In this document: positions 10,441 through 24,431 of the stretch, piece after piece
Layout of the letters: every line of letters starts with the position of its first letter
How positions within the stretch are numbered: position 1 is the first letter of the stretch
Source: Oxytricha trifallax
Lineage: Eukaryota > Ciliophora > Spirotrichea > Sporadotrichida > Oxytrichidae
Direction: 5' to 3'
Assembly: GCA_000711775.1 (NCBI GenBank)
Contig: ARYC01002578.1
Span: 1 to 64,000 of the forward strand
Length of the DNA: 64,000 nucleotides
Translations under genes and position numbers: made by a program
The notes under the pieces: generated by a model
Told to the model about the DNA's origin: nothing
Database searches by the model: none
The model's input: the letters and a program-made list of their open reading frames with translations, nothing else

Positions 10441-10819
10441 AAAAAATGTTTAACTTAAATCTTTCTTCATCCGTTTTATTTTCTGCGTTTTTTCATAAAT
10501 TAAATAGCAGTGCCAAATTTACCTATAATATTAAGTGAAGACTAAGCTTACTAAAGATGAAGTATGTATCTGCAGTTACTTTTTCTACTTACCACTTAAT
10601 TAATTTCCTGCTTCTTTCTTTTTTCAAGAGAAATGCTGAAGTTTTCTTGTGATCTTCATTGTGAGCTTCGTAAATTACTTCATTTAAGTACTCTGGTTTC
10701 AGAGTTCCAAGAACATAAGAAGAAGCTTTGTTTTGGTAACTTATTAGATAGTTGTAGTTTTAATGTAAGGATTACAGCAACATCTGGATTATTCATAGCA
10801 TTTTATATATTAAATCTTT

Positions 10820-11326
10820 GGGGGGGAAGTTTCCTGTCCTCGTTTATGATAAAAAAAATTTTAGGGAAGTTTCTTGCACTTTTTTAATTTTTAAATATTA
10901 AATTATTTTATTAATTTAATCTTTATAACAACTATCAACCAATTTCAGGAATAATTTTATTGTTATAATTATAATTTCTTTGTTAATAAATAGTAAATAT
11001 CTCTCTTCAGATTAAAAAAACTCTGAGATTTTTCATCTGATATTTTTAGGCTCTGTCTTTTAAATATTATATTGCTTTACTATAGTAATTCCAATTATTT
11101 TATCGAATTGCTAGTGCAATTTTGATTCAATTTATCTTGTTCTTACCATGCCTATATAATGTTAGACTATATTTTCTTGAGCTACTTCAATGATGAACAA
11201 TATTCTCTTAATATTGAATGGATCATAAAAAATATTAAATTTGTTTATTTATGTAATATGATTAAATTAAACATAAATTTAAAAAAGTGCAGAAAATTTC
11301 CTCGAGTGCAGGAAACTTCTCCCCTC
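10820..11326. mobile_element. MITE family A, copy 1 (8-bp target duplication)
   Basis: Starts with a G run and GGGGAAGTTTCCTG at 10820, repeats a GGGAAGTTTCTTGCAC unit about 40 bp inside, and ends with two inverted units (GTGCAGAAAATTTCCTC and GTGCAGGAAACTTCTCCCC) at 11287-11326. AAATCTTT flanks both sides (10812-10819; just after 11327), an 8-bp duplication. The internal sequence is alignable with copy 2 (e.g. ATAATGTTAGACTATATTTT, near 11155-11175 here). No protein is encoded. Confidence 0.8.
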
Positions 11327-12112
11327 AAAATCTTTCATTGATATTTCAGGTAGTTAAGAATTTCGATCATACTTTTTTTCCTTATTACTTAAAAGCTTTT
11401 TTCTCATTTAGAGTGAAGGTACAGAAGTATGTCATAATAAAAAAAAGCAACCAAGTACATTCCTGAGTCAGAGATTTATAAAATCATAATAAAAATGAGG
11501 ATGAAAACTATTATAATGAATATAATTTTATATATTCTTGCTTGAGAGATACCTAACTCTTGAGGATAAGTAAAAAAAGAGTCAATAAAATACATAAGAA
11601 TAAGGAGAAATATAATTTTTCAAAATAAATAACTGGCATTTTTTAAATAACTAGTAATTAAATTACATCTTAAATTGAAAAAATTTGAAATATATATCTG
11701 CTAATTATGCATGCTAAAAAACCAAATGTTCTTATTTATTTATGCATTTACAAATTAATTATATTTATTTTTAAATTTCAAAATCATTTGTTGTTTTGCG
11801 AAAGTCATGTGCATGAAAATATTAGAGGGTTCATTATGCATTCTATAAAGTTTAGTAATTTTTCATTGAATTTTAGGTAATTTTCTCATCGATGTTTATA
11901 AATTTAAACTCTGTAATAAATAATAAAAATGTGATTATTACTTAACTATTATAGTTGATTTAAGATAAATTAAAAAGTCTTGAATAATACTTGATAGGAA
12001 TAAATTTCTTACTATAAAATTTTGTCATCTTGAGGTTTGATTAATTTAGCTGTCTCTCTCTTTGAATAAAACGTAGAAACCCAATTTCTTTAAAATTTAG
12101 AAAATTATAACT

Positions 12113-12921
12113 AAAGAGAAGATAACGATTTGAGAATGAATATGAAAATTTAATCAAGATTTATAGTGTAGTTAGAGTCTCTAGCTGCTTTTTTGTCTTA
12201 ATTCATCTCCACTGACTGTATTTCCATGATCACACATTACTTTTCTTGTACTGTTCAGAATCATGAAGACTATTCGCATTTGATACTTAGCATTCCTACT
12301 GTCAACGAGAACTGCTTTTTAGGTGCTACTACTGAGTCCGCCGCCATAGCTAGCCACAAAGCTGTCTTGCTGGAGATCCTAGTTCAGTGAGAGACTCCAT
12401 TATGTTTAGTGGAAATTTAATTATTTTCAGAGATTTAGTAAATTAAATCAGGCCTATTAAAACTTTTTAAGTTTTAATGTTTGAGAAATTTTAATCATGC
12501 AAATTTTTTTAATCTATAACGAATTTTAATTAGAGATCTTTTTATTAATTTTAGGCTTAAATATATTAATTCAAACTAGGCCTGATTTAATTTACTAAAT
12601 CTCTGAAAATAATTAAATTTCCACTAAACATAATGGAGTCTCTCACTGAACCAGGATCTCCAGCAAGACAGCTTTGTGGCTAGCTATGGCGGCGGACTCA
12701 GTAGTAGCACCTAAAAAGCAGTTCTCGTTGACAGTAGGAATGCTAAGTATCAAATGCGAATAGTCTTCATGATTCTGAACAGTACAAGAAAAGTAAAGTG
12801 TGATCATGGAAATACAGTCAGTAGAGATGAATTAAGGCAATAAAAGCAGCTAGAGACTCTAACTACACTATAAATCTTGATTAAATTTTCATATTCATTC
12901 TCAAATCGTTATCTTCTCTTT
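12113..12921. mobile_element. Foldback element with two 344-bp arms
   Basis: 12113-12456 is repeated as a nearly perfect reverse complement at 12578-12921, with a ~121-bp spacer. The arms include the unusually GC-rich stretch around GAGTCCGCCGCCATAGC (~12333) and its inverse GGCGGCGGACTC (~12687), so the identity is not an AT-rich accident. Arm divergence is only a few bases, implying recent origin or gene conversion. No transposase, and no clear target duplication was found. The arms are unrelated to the foldback at 640-3932 as far as I can see. Confidence 0.9.
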
Positions 12922-15900
12922 ATGTTTCGTTGATTTCAGAATAATAACAATTTTTTATTTTTAATCATATATGATCGATAGTAATGAGCAATATGCTTAT
13001 AAATGCTTATTAAGTATATCTTTTCAATAACTTCCTTGCTGATGACAATTTTTAAAATTCTTTTGCTAATGAGTGTTAATCTCTATAATTGATTGAGTTT
13101 AGAAAATGCAAGCATATTATTTATTAGAGACCACAATACTTGGAAAGATGTTGCATATAGACTTCCTCTTAGAATTATTTACTTATAAACAATTATAATC
13201 TAATAAGAGATGCATAATAATTATCTAGAACGTGCAGCAGATTGTTAAGGAAATTGAAGAGTTTAACTTGTTTTAGTTATATTTATAGAGCAGACTTAAA
13301 GACAGAGAAAATTAAAGATGTAATTTCAGTATTTGAGAGTTTATAATATTCATTTAGCAACAGCTCAAAGAGTGCAGCCTCTGCATAATAAACTGCATTA
13401 TTTATTAGAGGTTATTTCCGAACGAGAGACTGACATACCTCATTAGGTATCTGTGTTATAGCTGAAGCAATAATTGAGAGTGATATGTCGTAGAACGATT
13501 ATTTTGGTCTGCAAGTGTGAGAGAGAGGTTTTTAGTAAAGAATAAGGAAGAGTTAGATAAATAAAATATTAATGTAAGACTAAGATAGCTTGATAAACAA
13601 AAAACATCAATCCATGCTAAAATTATTTAAAAAATATAGAAACAATGAAAAACCATTATAAAAAGAAAATGATCAGAGAATTTTCATATGTTGATAAACA
13701 TATTTTTGTGTGAAATAATTAAAAAAATTCGGAAAACTCAAACAAGTTGCAAATATTAAACTATAAATCCTTCCATAAACCCTAAAATAAGTATGCGTCT
13801 ATAGCCTAATTTTATCAATCAAAATCTCAATCAATCTACTCATGGGTTTCAGGATTTGAACAGGGAGCCTAAAACTAGCATCAATCTCTCTTCTGAAGTA
13901 TTTTTGCCGAAATATTACACTGCATCTAGCAATTCATCTTAAACATAATCACTTAGTGATTTTATAATAAAAATTAATATAAATAAAATATTTTTATTAT
14001 TTTTATTATAAATAAATATTTTTATTATCTATAAATATTTTTGTTTAATAAAGTAAATATATCATTTTAAGAAAGGAAAAAGAAAGTCATTATTTCTCTA
14101 AATTTTACTTTTATCATTTAATCTTGTTTTATTAATAAAATTTTAGCATTTCAATAAAATATTTATAAATTAATGTTTTAACAAGAGCTAGATTCCTTTA
14201 AAAAGTATTTTTAAATCTAAGTTTTACTTAAAATTTAGACAAATTATACCATTTAAATTAATTTGTCTGAATTTTATTAATTAAATTCTAATAAAAATGA
14301 TTTTCATTTAAAATTGTTAATAAATAAATTATCTATTTAAAATAATAACAAAACCTTTTTTAATTTATTTTCTACTTTTTTAAATAATTTTTGGGGAGTA
14401 AATGTATTAATATGTTAGGCATTTTATATTTATAAATTTACGAAAAAATTAAATATAAAATTTAAACTTAAAAAATTTGATGAAAATTTAAATACCTTTA
14501 TCGAGATTATATAATTTAAAATGCTCGTAGAATTTATATTATTTCAATTTTTTTCTATATTTAATAATTGTGCCTTAAAATATTATTTTTTATAAACGAA
14601 TTTTAAATGATAAAATTAATCAATTAAAAAAAAACTTTAATAAATAAATTTTTATAAATATATAAACCTTAATTTTCCTAGTAAAATGGGATCTTTAAAT
14701 CTTTTTAGAGATGATGTGCTATTCTACTCTTATATAAATATTTAAAATTTTATGAGATTTTATTTTAATTCTATTTTTTGAAAATATTTTTATTTGATAA
14801 TATAGTGATTTTAGAATTAATTTTAATAATATCTCCTAATTTTTCGAAGACATTATTTTACGAGTACATCTTCTCTGACTTGAGTTGACTTGCAAAAGGA
14901 ATTATTGCAAATATAAGTAGTTCAAAAATAAGAATTTTTTAATTAAATATTTTTGTTTACATAATAAGAAAGTGTTTTCTTAAAAGGGACAACCTTGATA
15001 AGTTATTTAAAATAGATTTTTTTTTATACTGTAATAAATAAAATTTATGTTTAATTTTTTAAAAAGAATAATTTATTGAAATTTAGATAAATTTTATTAT
15101 ATTTTAAATTCTGAAATGTAATTAAAAATTAAATTGTATAAAGGTACGAAAAAAGAAGATTTAATTAATTTTTAATGAGTAAAATTATAATATAAATTAT
15201 TCAGATGTTCTAAATTTTTTATTTACTTTTTTAGAAAATATTTTCCACTTCATCCCATTTCATTTCTTTGCTGATTAAAAATATTTTAGATCGATTTATC
15301 GAAGCTTTTGAGCTCCCCTTTTGTAGTTTAAAATATAATTAAATATATAATATTGATAAATTAATATGAAAATAATAGTCTTTGACAACTCATTTTGTTG
15401 AAAATTCAATGATTCCAAACATTTTGTTGAGTTTTTTATTAGTATACATTTCAACGAATAAAAATTTACAACTAATTCTAAAAATAATGTGTTGAAAGTT
15501 TATTCATTTCATCCCCTTGATTTTGACTTGAACAATCAATTTGCTCTGGTATTTCGTCGTTAATAATCGGTCTATTGTTTTGGAATATTTTAATTGAAAG
15601 TAATATTACAATAAACTTACATTAATGGTTATTTATGCTTGAAATTTTAATAAAAACAAATATTATAGAGCTAGATTATAAATTTATGTCATAATGGGCT
15701 CGAACAGGAGAATTAAATGGATTGATCAAGAATAAAAAACCTAAAATATATTATTTAATTAAATAAGATCAATAAAATAATTGGACATAATTGTACAATA
15801 TAACTAAGTTTAAATAAACCTAACAAAATAAAAATACTAAATTTATATAAACTTTGAAAAGAATAAAAATATTTTTTATACTATCATTTATATATAAAAA

Positions 15901-16030
15901 AAACTTGAGATGTGTAAAATATTTTAATCCTTATTTTGTTAGTTTCTCCAATTTATTATTTTATTTATTAAAGAGTATACCTATAGACGTTATGGGCTCA
16001 CAAGAATTCATTAGTTTGATTGAATTGTTA
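12922..16030. other. AT-rich gene-free stretch
   Basis: Mostly AT-rich sequence without a sustained reading frame under the TGA-only code. 13080-13560 is less AT-rich and contains short protein-like runs (IVKEIEEFNLFQLYLQSRLK from 13240) broken by TGA, perhaps a relic. Nothing else supported. Confidence 0.6.
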
Positions 16031-16175
16031 AAGAATTAATTGAAATAGAATCAGTGATGAGACACTTAAAGAGATTGAACAGATCAGATGATTTAATTAT
16101 TATTAAAAGGGCTTATCCCTTATTTGCATTAAAAGCAAACAATGATCGGGGGTCCCCAGAGACCTCAATGTGATC

Positions 16176-16210
<35 letters not shown>

Positions 16211-16213
16211 TTA
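16030..16213 (+). mobile_element. 5'-truncated LINE-like 3' end with (ATT)n tail
   Basis: AAAAGGGCTTATCCC, a GC-rich CGGGGGTCCCCAGAG motif and a TTA/ATT microsatellite (16176-16213) follow the same order as AAAAGGGCTAGTCCC, CCGGGGTGCCTTGAG and the ATT tail of the insertion ending at 3501. This is the signature of a 5'-truncated retroelement copy. The left limit is approximate because the upstream sequence does not match the first copy clearly. Confidence 0.65.
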
Positions 16214-19200
16214 TTTATTGAAATCTATTAATTATAGATGAATCTCAAGATAAAAATTAAAATCCATTTATAAAAATTTAATTTAAATTAGTTTGAAATA
16301 AAAATGCTATCATTTGCTATAAATATATCTTTTAATCATAAATTTTTAAGGGGTTTTAATGGATGTTTTTTGGGGAAATCTTATTCAGGTTCATTCCTCT
16401 AATCTCTCAGCATATCTGCATTTTCTTTGATTAAAAATCTTCAAAATTTAATTATATATATTTATTATAATAAAATTTGCAGCAAGCAATTTAGAATTTA
16501 AAAAAATTATTATTAATTTAATATAATCACTTAAAATAAAAAAGTGTACACCCTGCAATAAAATGGAAAATCCAAATTTTTTTATAATTATCAATTTTTA
16601 TCCTTTGATTTAATGATAAATTATAAAGAATAAGTAGCTCATATTATTTTAAGATTAAATTAAATAATGATAAGACAATAAGAATTTTCCTTCAAAAATG
16701 AGATAAAATACTACTGCCAATAGTAAAGTCCGGCTAATTTTAAATTCCTAATTGAATGAGCCCAAGATCGTTTAGATTGATTAACTTTAACTGCCAATAA
16801 TTAATTTGTTAGATATCAATTTCCCAATTTAAAATATATTTCTGAAATAATTTTAAATCGTGAAGAATTTGGTAAAGATACTAGGGTAAGTATAAATATT
16901 TTTCTATTTATATAATTATTTGAATTTATATAAAATTCTTAATAAATTATATTAAGTGTAGGATTTAATTAAATTTGTTGCTCGATATACTTTTTGTCAA
17001 ATTAAGAAGTCTTATTTACATTTAATCTCTCTTCTCAGTCGATGTTAATTAAATCATCCAAGCTGAGTTCACTTTGATAATTTTAAGGAAAATTAATTTA
17101 TTATTTAAAAAAATAGAATTATTGTTTAAGTAACTCTGCATTTAAATTTAATTCTTATATAAATATTAAATTAAATAAGAGACTTTTAAGGGATTGATAA
17201 ATCTGTTGGCTCTGTCAATAAATTATATCTTTATTTTTAAGGAAAAAAGAGTGGAAACAAGGTGTTTTCAGAGTTTTTTTAAATGACGCTTGACATTTCA
17301 CAAATTGCCAAATCAATTCACTCATATACGTCTAAGTTACGCCTTAAATTTATGGATCTAATTTAGAATTATACAGCAATTTGTTAAATTTTATTTTGTA
17401 ATTACATATTTATTTATAAATAATTAATTTAAAATTATGGAAAATATTTTTAAAAAGATCGAATTATTCTAAATTTATAGAATTTGAATAAAATTATTTT
17501 TTTCTTTAAATTTATAAACTATTAGTCTCATAATATTATCAAATCTATTCAATATCTTTTGTTCCCAAAATTAATCAAAATTTCATATGATAAATTCATT
17601 AATAAAGCAATTGAAAAACCAAATCTATAAAGTGAATGGTATTTTATTTAAATAGTTTAATTTTGAGTGAAAATTAAATATCTTAAAAAATTATTGAGAA
17701 AATGACATTTAATTTAAATGTCTACAAACAATTCAAGGATTTAATTTTATTAATAAAATTATCAGATTTTTATTTTTTAAAACTGATCTTATAATATCTA
17801 AGTTTAAATTTATTTCTATTTTTTCTATTTGTTTTATATTTTTATAATAAAAAAGTATTCATATTATTATAAGATAATTTTAGTGGATTATAGGTTAAAT
17901 TATAAACTCCTAGCCTTCTTAAAGCCTTTAGAAAATAATTTAATTTGAGCTAATTTGTTGTTTGATCTCCTCATATTATAAGAGACAAGGGCTTAAAATA
18001 TAAATTTAATATTTTCTTATTTTATTGAATTTCATTACTATTAAAATATATTTACCTTTTATTTGTACTAAGGTAAAAATTAAATATTTTAATTTACATT
18101 ATGTAATATTACAAAATTTTTAAATTTCTAAACTAACAATTACACATCTTTTAAACATTTAAAAATAAATTTATGATTTTCTATGTTTTTTCTTATGATT
18201 TTATTATAAAATTAAATTCAGCGACTTTTGCCTTTTTTGTAACAAAGTTATTGTTTCTCCTTCTTGATTGCAAATAAGATAAAGATTTCTCTAAAATTAT
18301 ATTTTAGTTTAAATAGTAAGCATCCCAACGATTTCATCACTATAAATAAAAAATTATTTATTTTTAAAAATAAATAAAATATAAAAATTTTAGATAATTA
18401 TTAAAGTTATAGCAATTTTTTTTAATAACTGTTATTTTTATATTTTATTCAATAATTTTATTAATAAATACTTATAATATTTAATATAATTGAAAATTTA
18501 ATATAAATAATTGGCCTATGTGAAGCTAATTTTTTTAAGTGGCTTCCATAAATAAGTTTTATTCCAAATAAATAATATTGCTGCATAAAATATATAATTA
18601 GCTCTAAATTAAATAAAAATGGAATAATAAATGAATATAGTTATAATAGTATTGATTTTAAATTAAAATATTTATAGCAGCAATTATTATTGTAAAGAAT
18701 TAATTCAAAAGAGAGTTAGTTATAAATAAAATATCTTATATGCATTTATTTTGTAGATTATAAATTAAAGCAAGATTTTGGAATGAAAGAGACTTTTTAA
18801 AAGTAAAAAGTAAACTATAAAGCCATTAAGAAAGAAGTTATGCTATAGAGAGTTTTAAGAATTGCATATATTATCCTAAGGAATTTAATAAAGTTATTAA
18901 TAAGGAAAAATGAAATATATCTGTACATTCGATTATTAATATATAATATATTAAAATTCATAAATGCTATTTATTTTCACAATTTATCTATAAACTATAA
19001 ATATTTAATCATATGTAAATTTTAATTAAAAATATTCAAATGCAATTATATTTTTAATTTTTTTAATTTTAAATTTTAAGAAGGTAATTAAAATTAAATT
19101 GATAACAAATTAAATAATGCAATTATTTATATAAGAAAATTTGTTCCAAGTATGCTTATATTTTTTGAAATAATTATAATGTCCTCAAATAATTTGATTA

Positions 19201-22146
19201 ATTTATTTCATGGCAATAATAAAATAGAGATTAGGTTGAATCAAAATAAGGCGAAGAAGTTGGAAGTTTTCAACTAAAAGAATATTTACTCTAAATTCAC
19301 TAAAAATATACATTTAAATAAAAAAAATTATTAAAAATTTATTTATTTTGATTGGTGAATTCGCATAATTTTCAAATTTATAGATGAATTAAAATGATAG
19401 TGTGTGCTAAATTGAAAAAAAATTTAAAATCATTATATTAAATATAATTTTTTTTGAATTTATTATTTATATTAATAAGAAATTGACATAGAATTAGATT
19501 AAAAATTTAGCAAGTAATATAATTTAAAGAGATAACTCTTAACTAATCTAAAATCCATTATTTCAATAAACATGTCAAAGTCAAAGATATCTAATTTTTA
19601 ATTAATAAAAATATTAAGAAAAAAAATCACATTTCAGTTAGTTTAAAATTTTTTTACTTACTTTTAATATAAAAAATATTTTATAAATTAATATTGTAAT
19701 TTCTTTTAATAAATAAAGATGATCAAATCTTCGCTCTAGGAAACTGTAATAATTTGAATATTAGTTTAAGCCTTTAACTGCAATATTCACAATACTTAAA
19801 TCAAGATTGATATTTATCACATAAATGCAATTGGAAGGAAAGTTTACATAAATAATACCAATAATATTATTACTATAAACTCATACACTTATTCATATCA
19901 TTAAAAAAACTAAAATTTAATGACTTTAATTTTATTGCTTTTAGAGCAATTTACTTAACTTACTAATTGATTTTCAAAATGGTATATAAAATTTATAAAT
20001 ATATTTATAATATGCGAAAGCAGACCCTAATTAATTAAATTATTAATGTTATTAATATATTAGTTAATTCAAATATATGAATCGTATATCTATTATGATA
20101 ATAAGTAATATTAGAGATTTATTTTTTTGCATAGAAATAATTAAATAAGTTGGTAGTTTGTTAAGGTAAAAATTGTAAATATAGGTGAAATTTTATATTA
20201 ATCAATATAGTTAATAAATAGAATTCGATTAAAGTTTTAAAAAATTAATATAGGGTTAAGTAAATAAGTTATAGCATATAATTGCGTCAGTTTATCTCAA
20301 GTAGTCATTTATGAATTATTATGAGATAAATATTTAGTGATTTTGACCGGATTTCCGCGCAATATATTCTAAAACACTCCACTTCAAACATTATTCGAAT
20401 GAATCTAAATTCTTAATTATGGGACCTCTCTAGACATTAAAAGCCTTCAATTTAAATAATTCTAAATTATAATCAATAAAGCTGATGATTTAATTATAAT
20501 ATTTTTCATGAATTTTTTTTTAAATTAATTAAATTCTCTTTAGTAAATTCAATTAAATTTTACATTAATATTAAAATAATAATCATGAAATTTATTATGT
20601 ATATTAGAGAATTATTAAAAATGAGTGCAATTAAAGCTCTTAGATATATATCAATTAGAATGCGACTTCATACAAATTTGATTTGTAAACCAAAGATCAC
20701 ACTGCTAATTGTACAGATTGATTCTTAAATTTCTACGTTAAAAATACCAACGCAAATATATGCTAAACTGTATTTTCAAAGAATTATATTGATTTGAAGA
20801 CTTTAACATAATTCTCTCTATTAGCAATTTTGATTATTATAAATCTTCACCTAAATTTAAAAATTCTTACCTTACCTAAGCATTAAAATCATGGACGACT
20901 TGAATATCAATTAATTGCACATCCTAGTTTTGTGAAATAGAATCTAAACCCCCAAAGACCCCTAAATTTAATTTTATATTCATTTTCTTTGTAGGTTATA
21001 GTTTGGTTCTTATTAGTTATTTGGTATATTAGAGAGATCATACCAATTTAAAAAAATAATTAATAAAAATTAGCGGAGTGTTGGAATATATTATATGAAA
21101 TAATATGGCAGGGACAAGTAATAATATAAACTAAGTTAAAAAGTGCTAAATGATATAAAATGAAATATTTTTTTTTTAATTATTAGAAAAATAGTAAATA
21201 AAATAATAAATAGAGCACCTAATTTTCCTTGATAATAGTTAGGCAACATACTTTAATTTGATCTAAGTAATTTAATAATAATAATAGTAAAATATTCAAT
21301 AAATTCCAAAAACGTGTGTTTATACTTTAGCCCAAATAAGTAAATAAATCACAAAAATATCTCAATTAAATTTTTTTTGAGTTTTGAATATTCAGTCTTT
21401 GATGATTGAATTCCAAAACAGATTTTCTCATTCCAGTTAATGATTAGAGTTATAATTTTTTTTTTCCTCTCTCTGCACACAATAGTGCTTCTGATAAAAA
21501 GATAGGATGTTTCATTATCACCTAGTATAATTATTTAAGACAAATCCTAAGCTCATATAATAATCTCTACTTCAAAATTAAAATTCTGTTTGTCTTAAAG
21601 TCAAGAAAAACAATAATAGTTCTAGGAAAATTTAAATGATTTTAAATTATAAGATAAAATAGGAAAAAAAGTTCAAATGATCTTAATCATTTGCTATAAA
21701 TAATAAGAAGCTAAAAATCAAATCTTAACAGAGAAGGTTAACGATCAATTTTTTAATATTTAAAATTAATTCCACAAAATAATAATTTAAGGGAACTTCA
21801 ATTAAAGAGATTCCCTCAAATAAAACATGAACAACAAATAATTTAATTTACAAATTAAATCTAATATTTTGGAATTAAAGAAATAATTAAATTACCAATT
21901 TTTTTTATAAATGAAATAATGATTTTAAGAACTTAATATATTAAGTTTTCATGGATTTTATACGATTTTTATTTGAAAATTATTCTTTAATTATTTAAAA
22001 TCATTATTTTAAAAATTGTACACAAATATGGACATTTATAACTGGGTTTCAATTAAAACTAACTTTTTTTAACTTGCTTTACACCTCTATTTTGCTTTGA
22101 AATCATTTAAATAGTTTTTTGCAAAAAGTATTAGATAAAAAAAATA
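16214..22146. other. AT-rich, gene-free germline-limited stretch
   Basis: About 6 kb of very AT-rich sequence. Apart from the MITE-B half copy near 16.7 kb I find no sustained reading frame, RNA gene or repeat array. In a ciliate germline this is the type of DNA removed from the macronucleus. Confidence 0.6.
16699..16850. mobile_element. MITE family B, half copy
   Basis: TGCCAATAGTAAAGTCCGGC, GAATGAGCCCAAGATCGTTT and TTAACTTTAACTGCCA follow in the same order and spacing as in the right arm of the foldback at 57957-58366. Identity is roughly 80-85% by eye. The mirrored arm is not evident here, so this is a truncated or decayed copy. Confidence 0.8.
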
Positions 22147-22615
22147 GGGGGGGGGGAGTTTCCTGCACCGGTTTATGATAAAAAAAAATTTTAGGGAAGT
22201 TTCCTGCACTCTTTTAAATTTTTTAAATTTTTTTTTTTTCATTAAATTAATCTTTATAAAAACTATCAACTAACTTCAGGACTAATTTCAATATTTAATT
22301 ATACTTTAATTTTTTAATCAATATTCAATATCTCTCTTCAGATTCCAACAACTCTGACATTTTTCATCTAATATTTATAGGTTCTGTTATAGTAATTCCA
22401 AATATTTTATCCAATTTTTATTGAAATTCTGATTGAATTTTTCTTTTTCTTGCCATGCCTTTATAATGTTAGACTATATTTTCTTTAACTACTTCAATGA
22501 TGAGCGATATGCTCTTAATATTTAATGGGAGAAAAATTTTAATTTTGTTAATTTATGTCAAATTTATTAAATTTAACATAAAAAAATTAAAGCGTGCAGG
22601 AAACTTCCCCCCCCC
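22147..22615. mobile_element. MITE family A, copy 2
   Basis: Ends GGGGGGGGGGGAGTTTCCTGCAC (22147 on) and GTGCAGGAAACTTCCCCCC (to 22615), with the inner repeat GGGAAGTTTCCTGCAC at ~22194. AAAAATA flanks both ends. Interior segments match copy 1, including the region before ATAATGTTAGACTATATTTT (22465). Non-coding. Confidence 0.82.
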
Positions 22616-24431
22616 AAAAATACTTTATTTTCAGTATTATAATTTTGGTTTTACTGTTTAAAATATTATAAAAATTCTTATATTTTTGGGTTTTTAATTA
22701 CATTTTTTTAAAAATTATTTATTTCATAACCCAAATAGACTTGATTAATAATTTATTTATTCATTTTATTTTAGTGATTATATATGAGATTTGTTTATTC
22801 TTCTTATGGCAAGGCATATTATTTATTTTAATTATACATTATTTTACTTATTTATAAATTATATTTTATTAATATTATTCTCTGTAATATCCAAATCACT
22901 CAAAGTAATTAGTAGTTTAAGTACTTAAAAATAAAATAGGATGACTTAATTTCTTATGTTATTTCAAAATAAAATGAGTAAATTATCAAAAAGAATGAGA
23001 TTTAAAATCAGAGATATCTCTAAACTTCAATTATTTATAAAAATTTATTACAAATAATAAATTTTATATAATTTAAATATTTTAACTTTTGATATACCAC
23101 AAAGATAATAATTATAAAGACTTTTCAATGACATTCCATCATTTTAAATAATTAAAAAAAGAGAAATAATATTAAATTATAAATATATATATATATATAT
23201 GATTTGTTATTAATAAATTAAATTAATAACAATCATCTATTATTTTCTTTTAATTATTTATATCAATTCATACTATAAAGAGCGTAACTTGAATATGCAT
23301 GTTACTAATTCAAGATTATAGATTATTTATTTATAATTAAAATTTATTAATTAAATTTATTATTAATAATATAAATTAAGAATTACATGCTATTCTTAAA
23401 ACAGATAAATTTATTTATTGCCATTAATTTTATTAATAGGATTAACATAAAATTTATAATATTTTCTATCCATAAAAAAGGAAGTATAAGATAAAGTACA
23501 GATATATCTTTTATTTTTAGATTTATTGATTTTAAGATATGCAATTAAAATGTTTTATATGTGAAAGGGAAATTCTTCAATTGGCTTCGTAAATGCAAAA
23601 TATACACGTAATTGAAAATTGATGGAAAAGGCAATTTAGGGAAAAAGATGAGTTAGAGATAAATCTTCTTATGGTTTAAGATTTAAAAAATATACATATG
23701 ATTGACGTTTAAATAAATCTTAAAAATTCCATAATCTAAGATTTTAATTAAAAGTAAATGAAAATTGGATGGTAATTAATACTATTAATAAAATATGAAA
23801 AAAATAGGAAAAAATAAAACTTTAAATAAAAAAAAATTGAAAATAATTATATAATTATCATATTAATATTTAGTCATTGAATAAAAATGAAGGGAAAATT
23901 TCAATTTCAAAATAAAACATTTCCCAAATAAACGAAGCAAATAATAACTATAATTATTTGTTCTTATTATAATATTTTCCTGGGAATCAAGAGTTTTGAT
24001 ATGAGTGTGATTATAATATATTAAAGCATGAGTTTATTATACATTTCATAAATACAATTTAGTCTGTCTTATCAATCACTTTCAAAATACACGCTGATTT
24101 AAAAAGAAAACTTTAAAAGTGATTAATTAAATTAAACACTATTGGGTTAAATTGTTTTATTATTCATATTGAGTACATAACTGATCCAATTAGGAGCAAA
24201 TTTACTTACACTAAGTTTAATCCATCTTTCTGCACTTTTGTATTAGAGAGATTTAGATTGCCATATTTTCCATTAAAACTCATTTCTTTTTTTATCTCTA
24301 TTATAATAAATTGATTCAGTTATATTTTAAGTGCTAATACTTTTCTAATTTCAAAAATTTGTGCATAATATTTTGGTTGAATAAATAGAATTGTAATCTT
24401 AAATGATGATACGATGAAGAACTCTTCAAGA
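22616..24431. other. AT-rich gene-free stretch
   Basis: AT-rich DNA with a short (AT)n run near 23186-23200. No gene, RNA or repeat family recognised. Confidence 0.6.

Noticed and set aside
10633..10887. Open frame starting MLKFSCDLHCELRK
   Set aside because: It runs into the terminus of MITE family A and its end is the element's own GGGGGGAAGTTTCC sequence; no domain or homologous relic.
16183..24431. Hidden RNA genes or conserved genes in the AT-rich stretch
   Set aside because: No tRNA-like cloverleaf, rRNA segment or sustained coding frame was seen by eye on either strand; a covariance-model scan was not possible.
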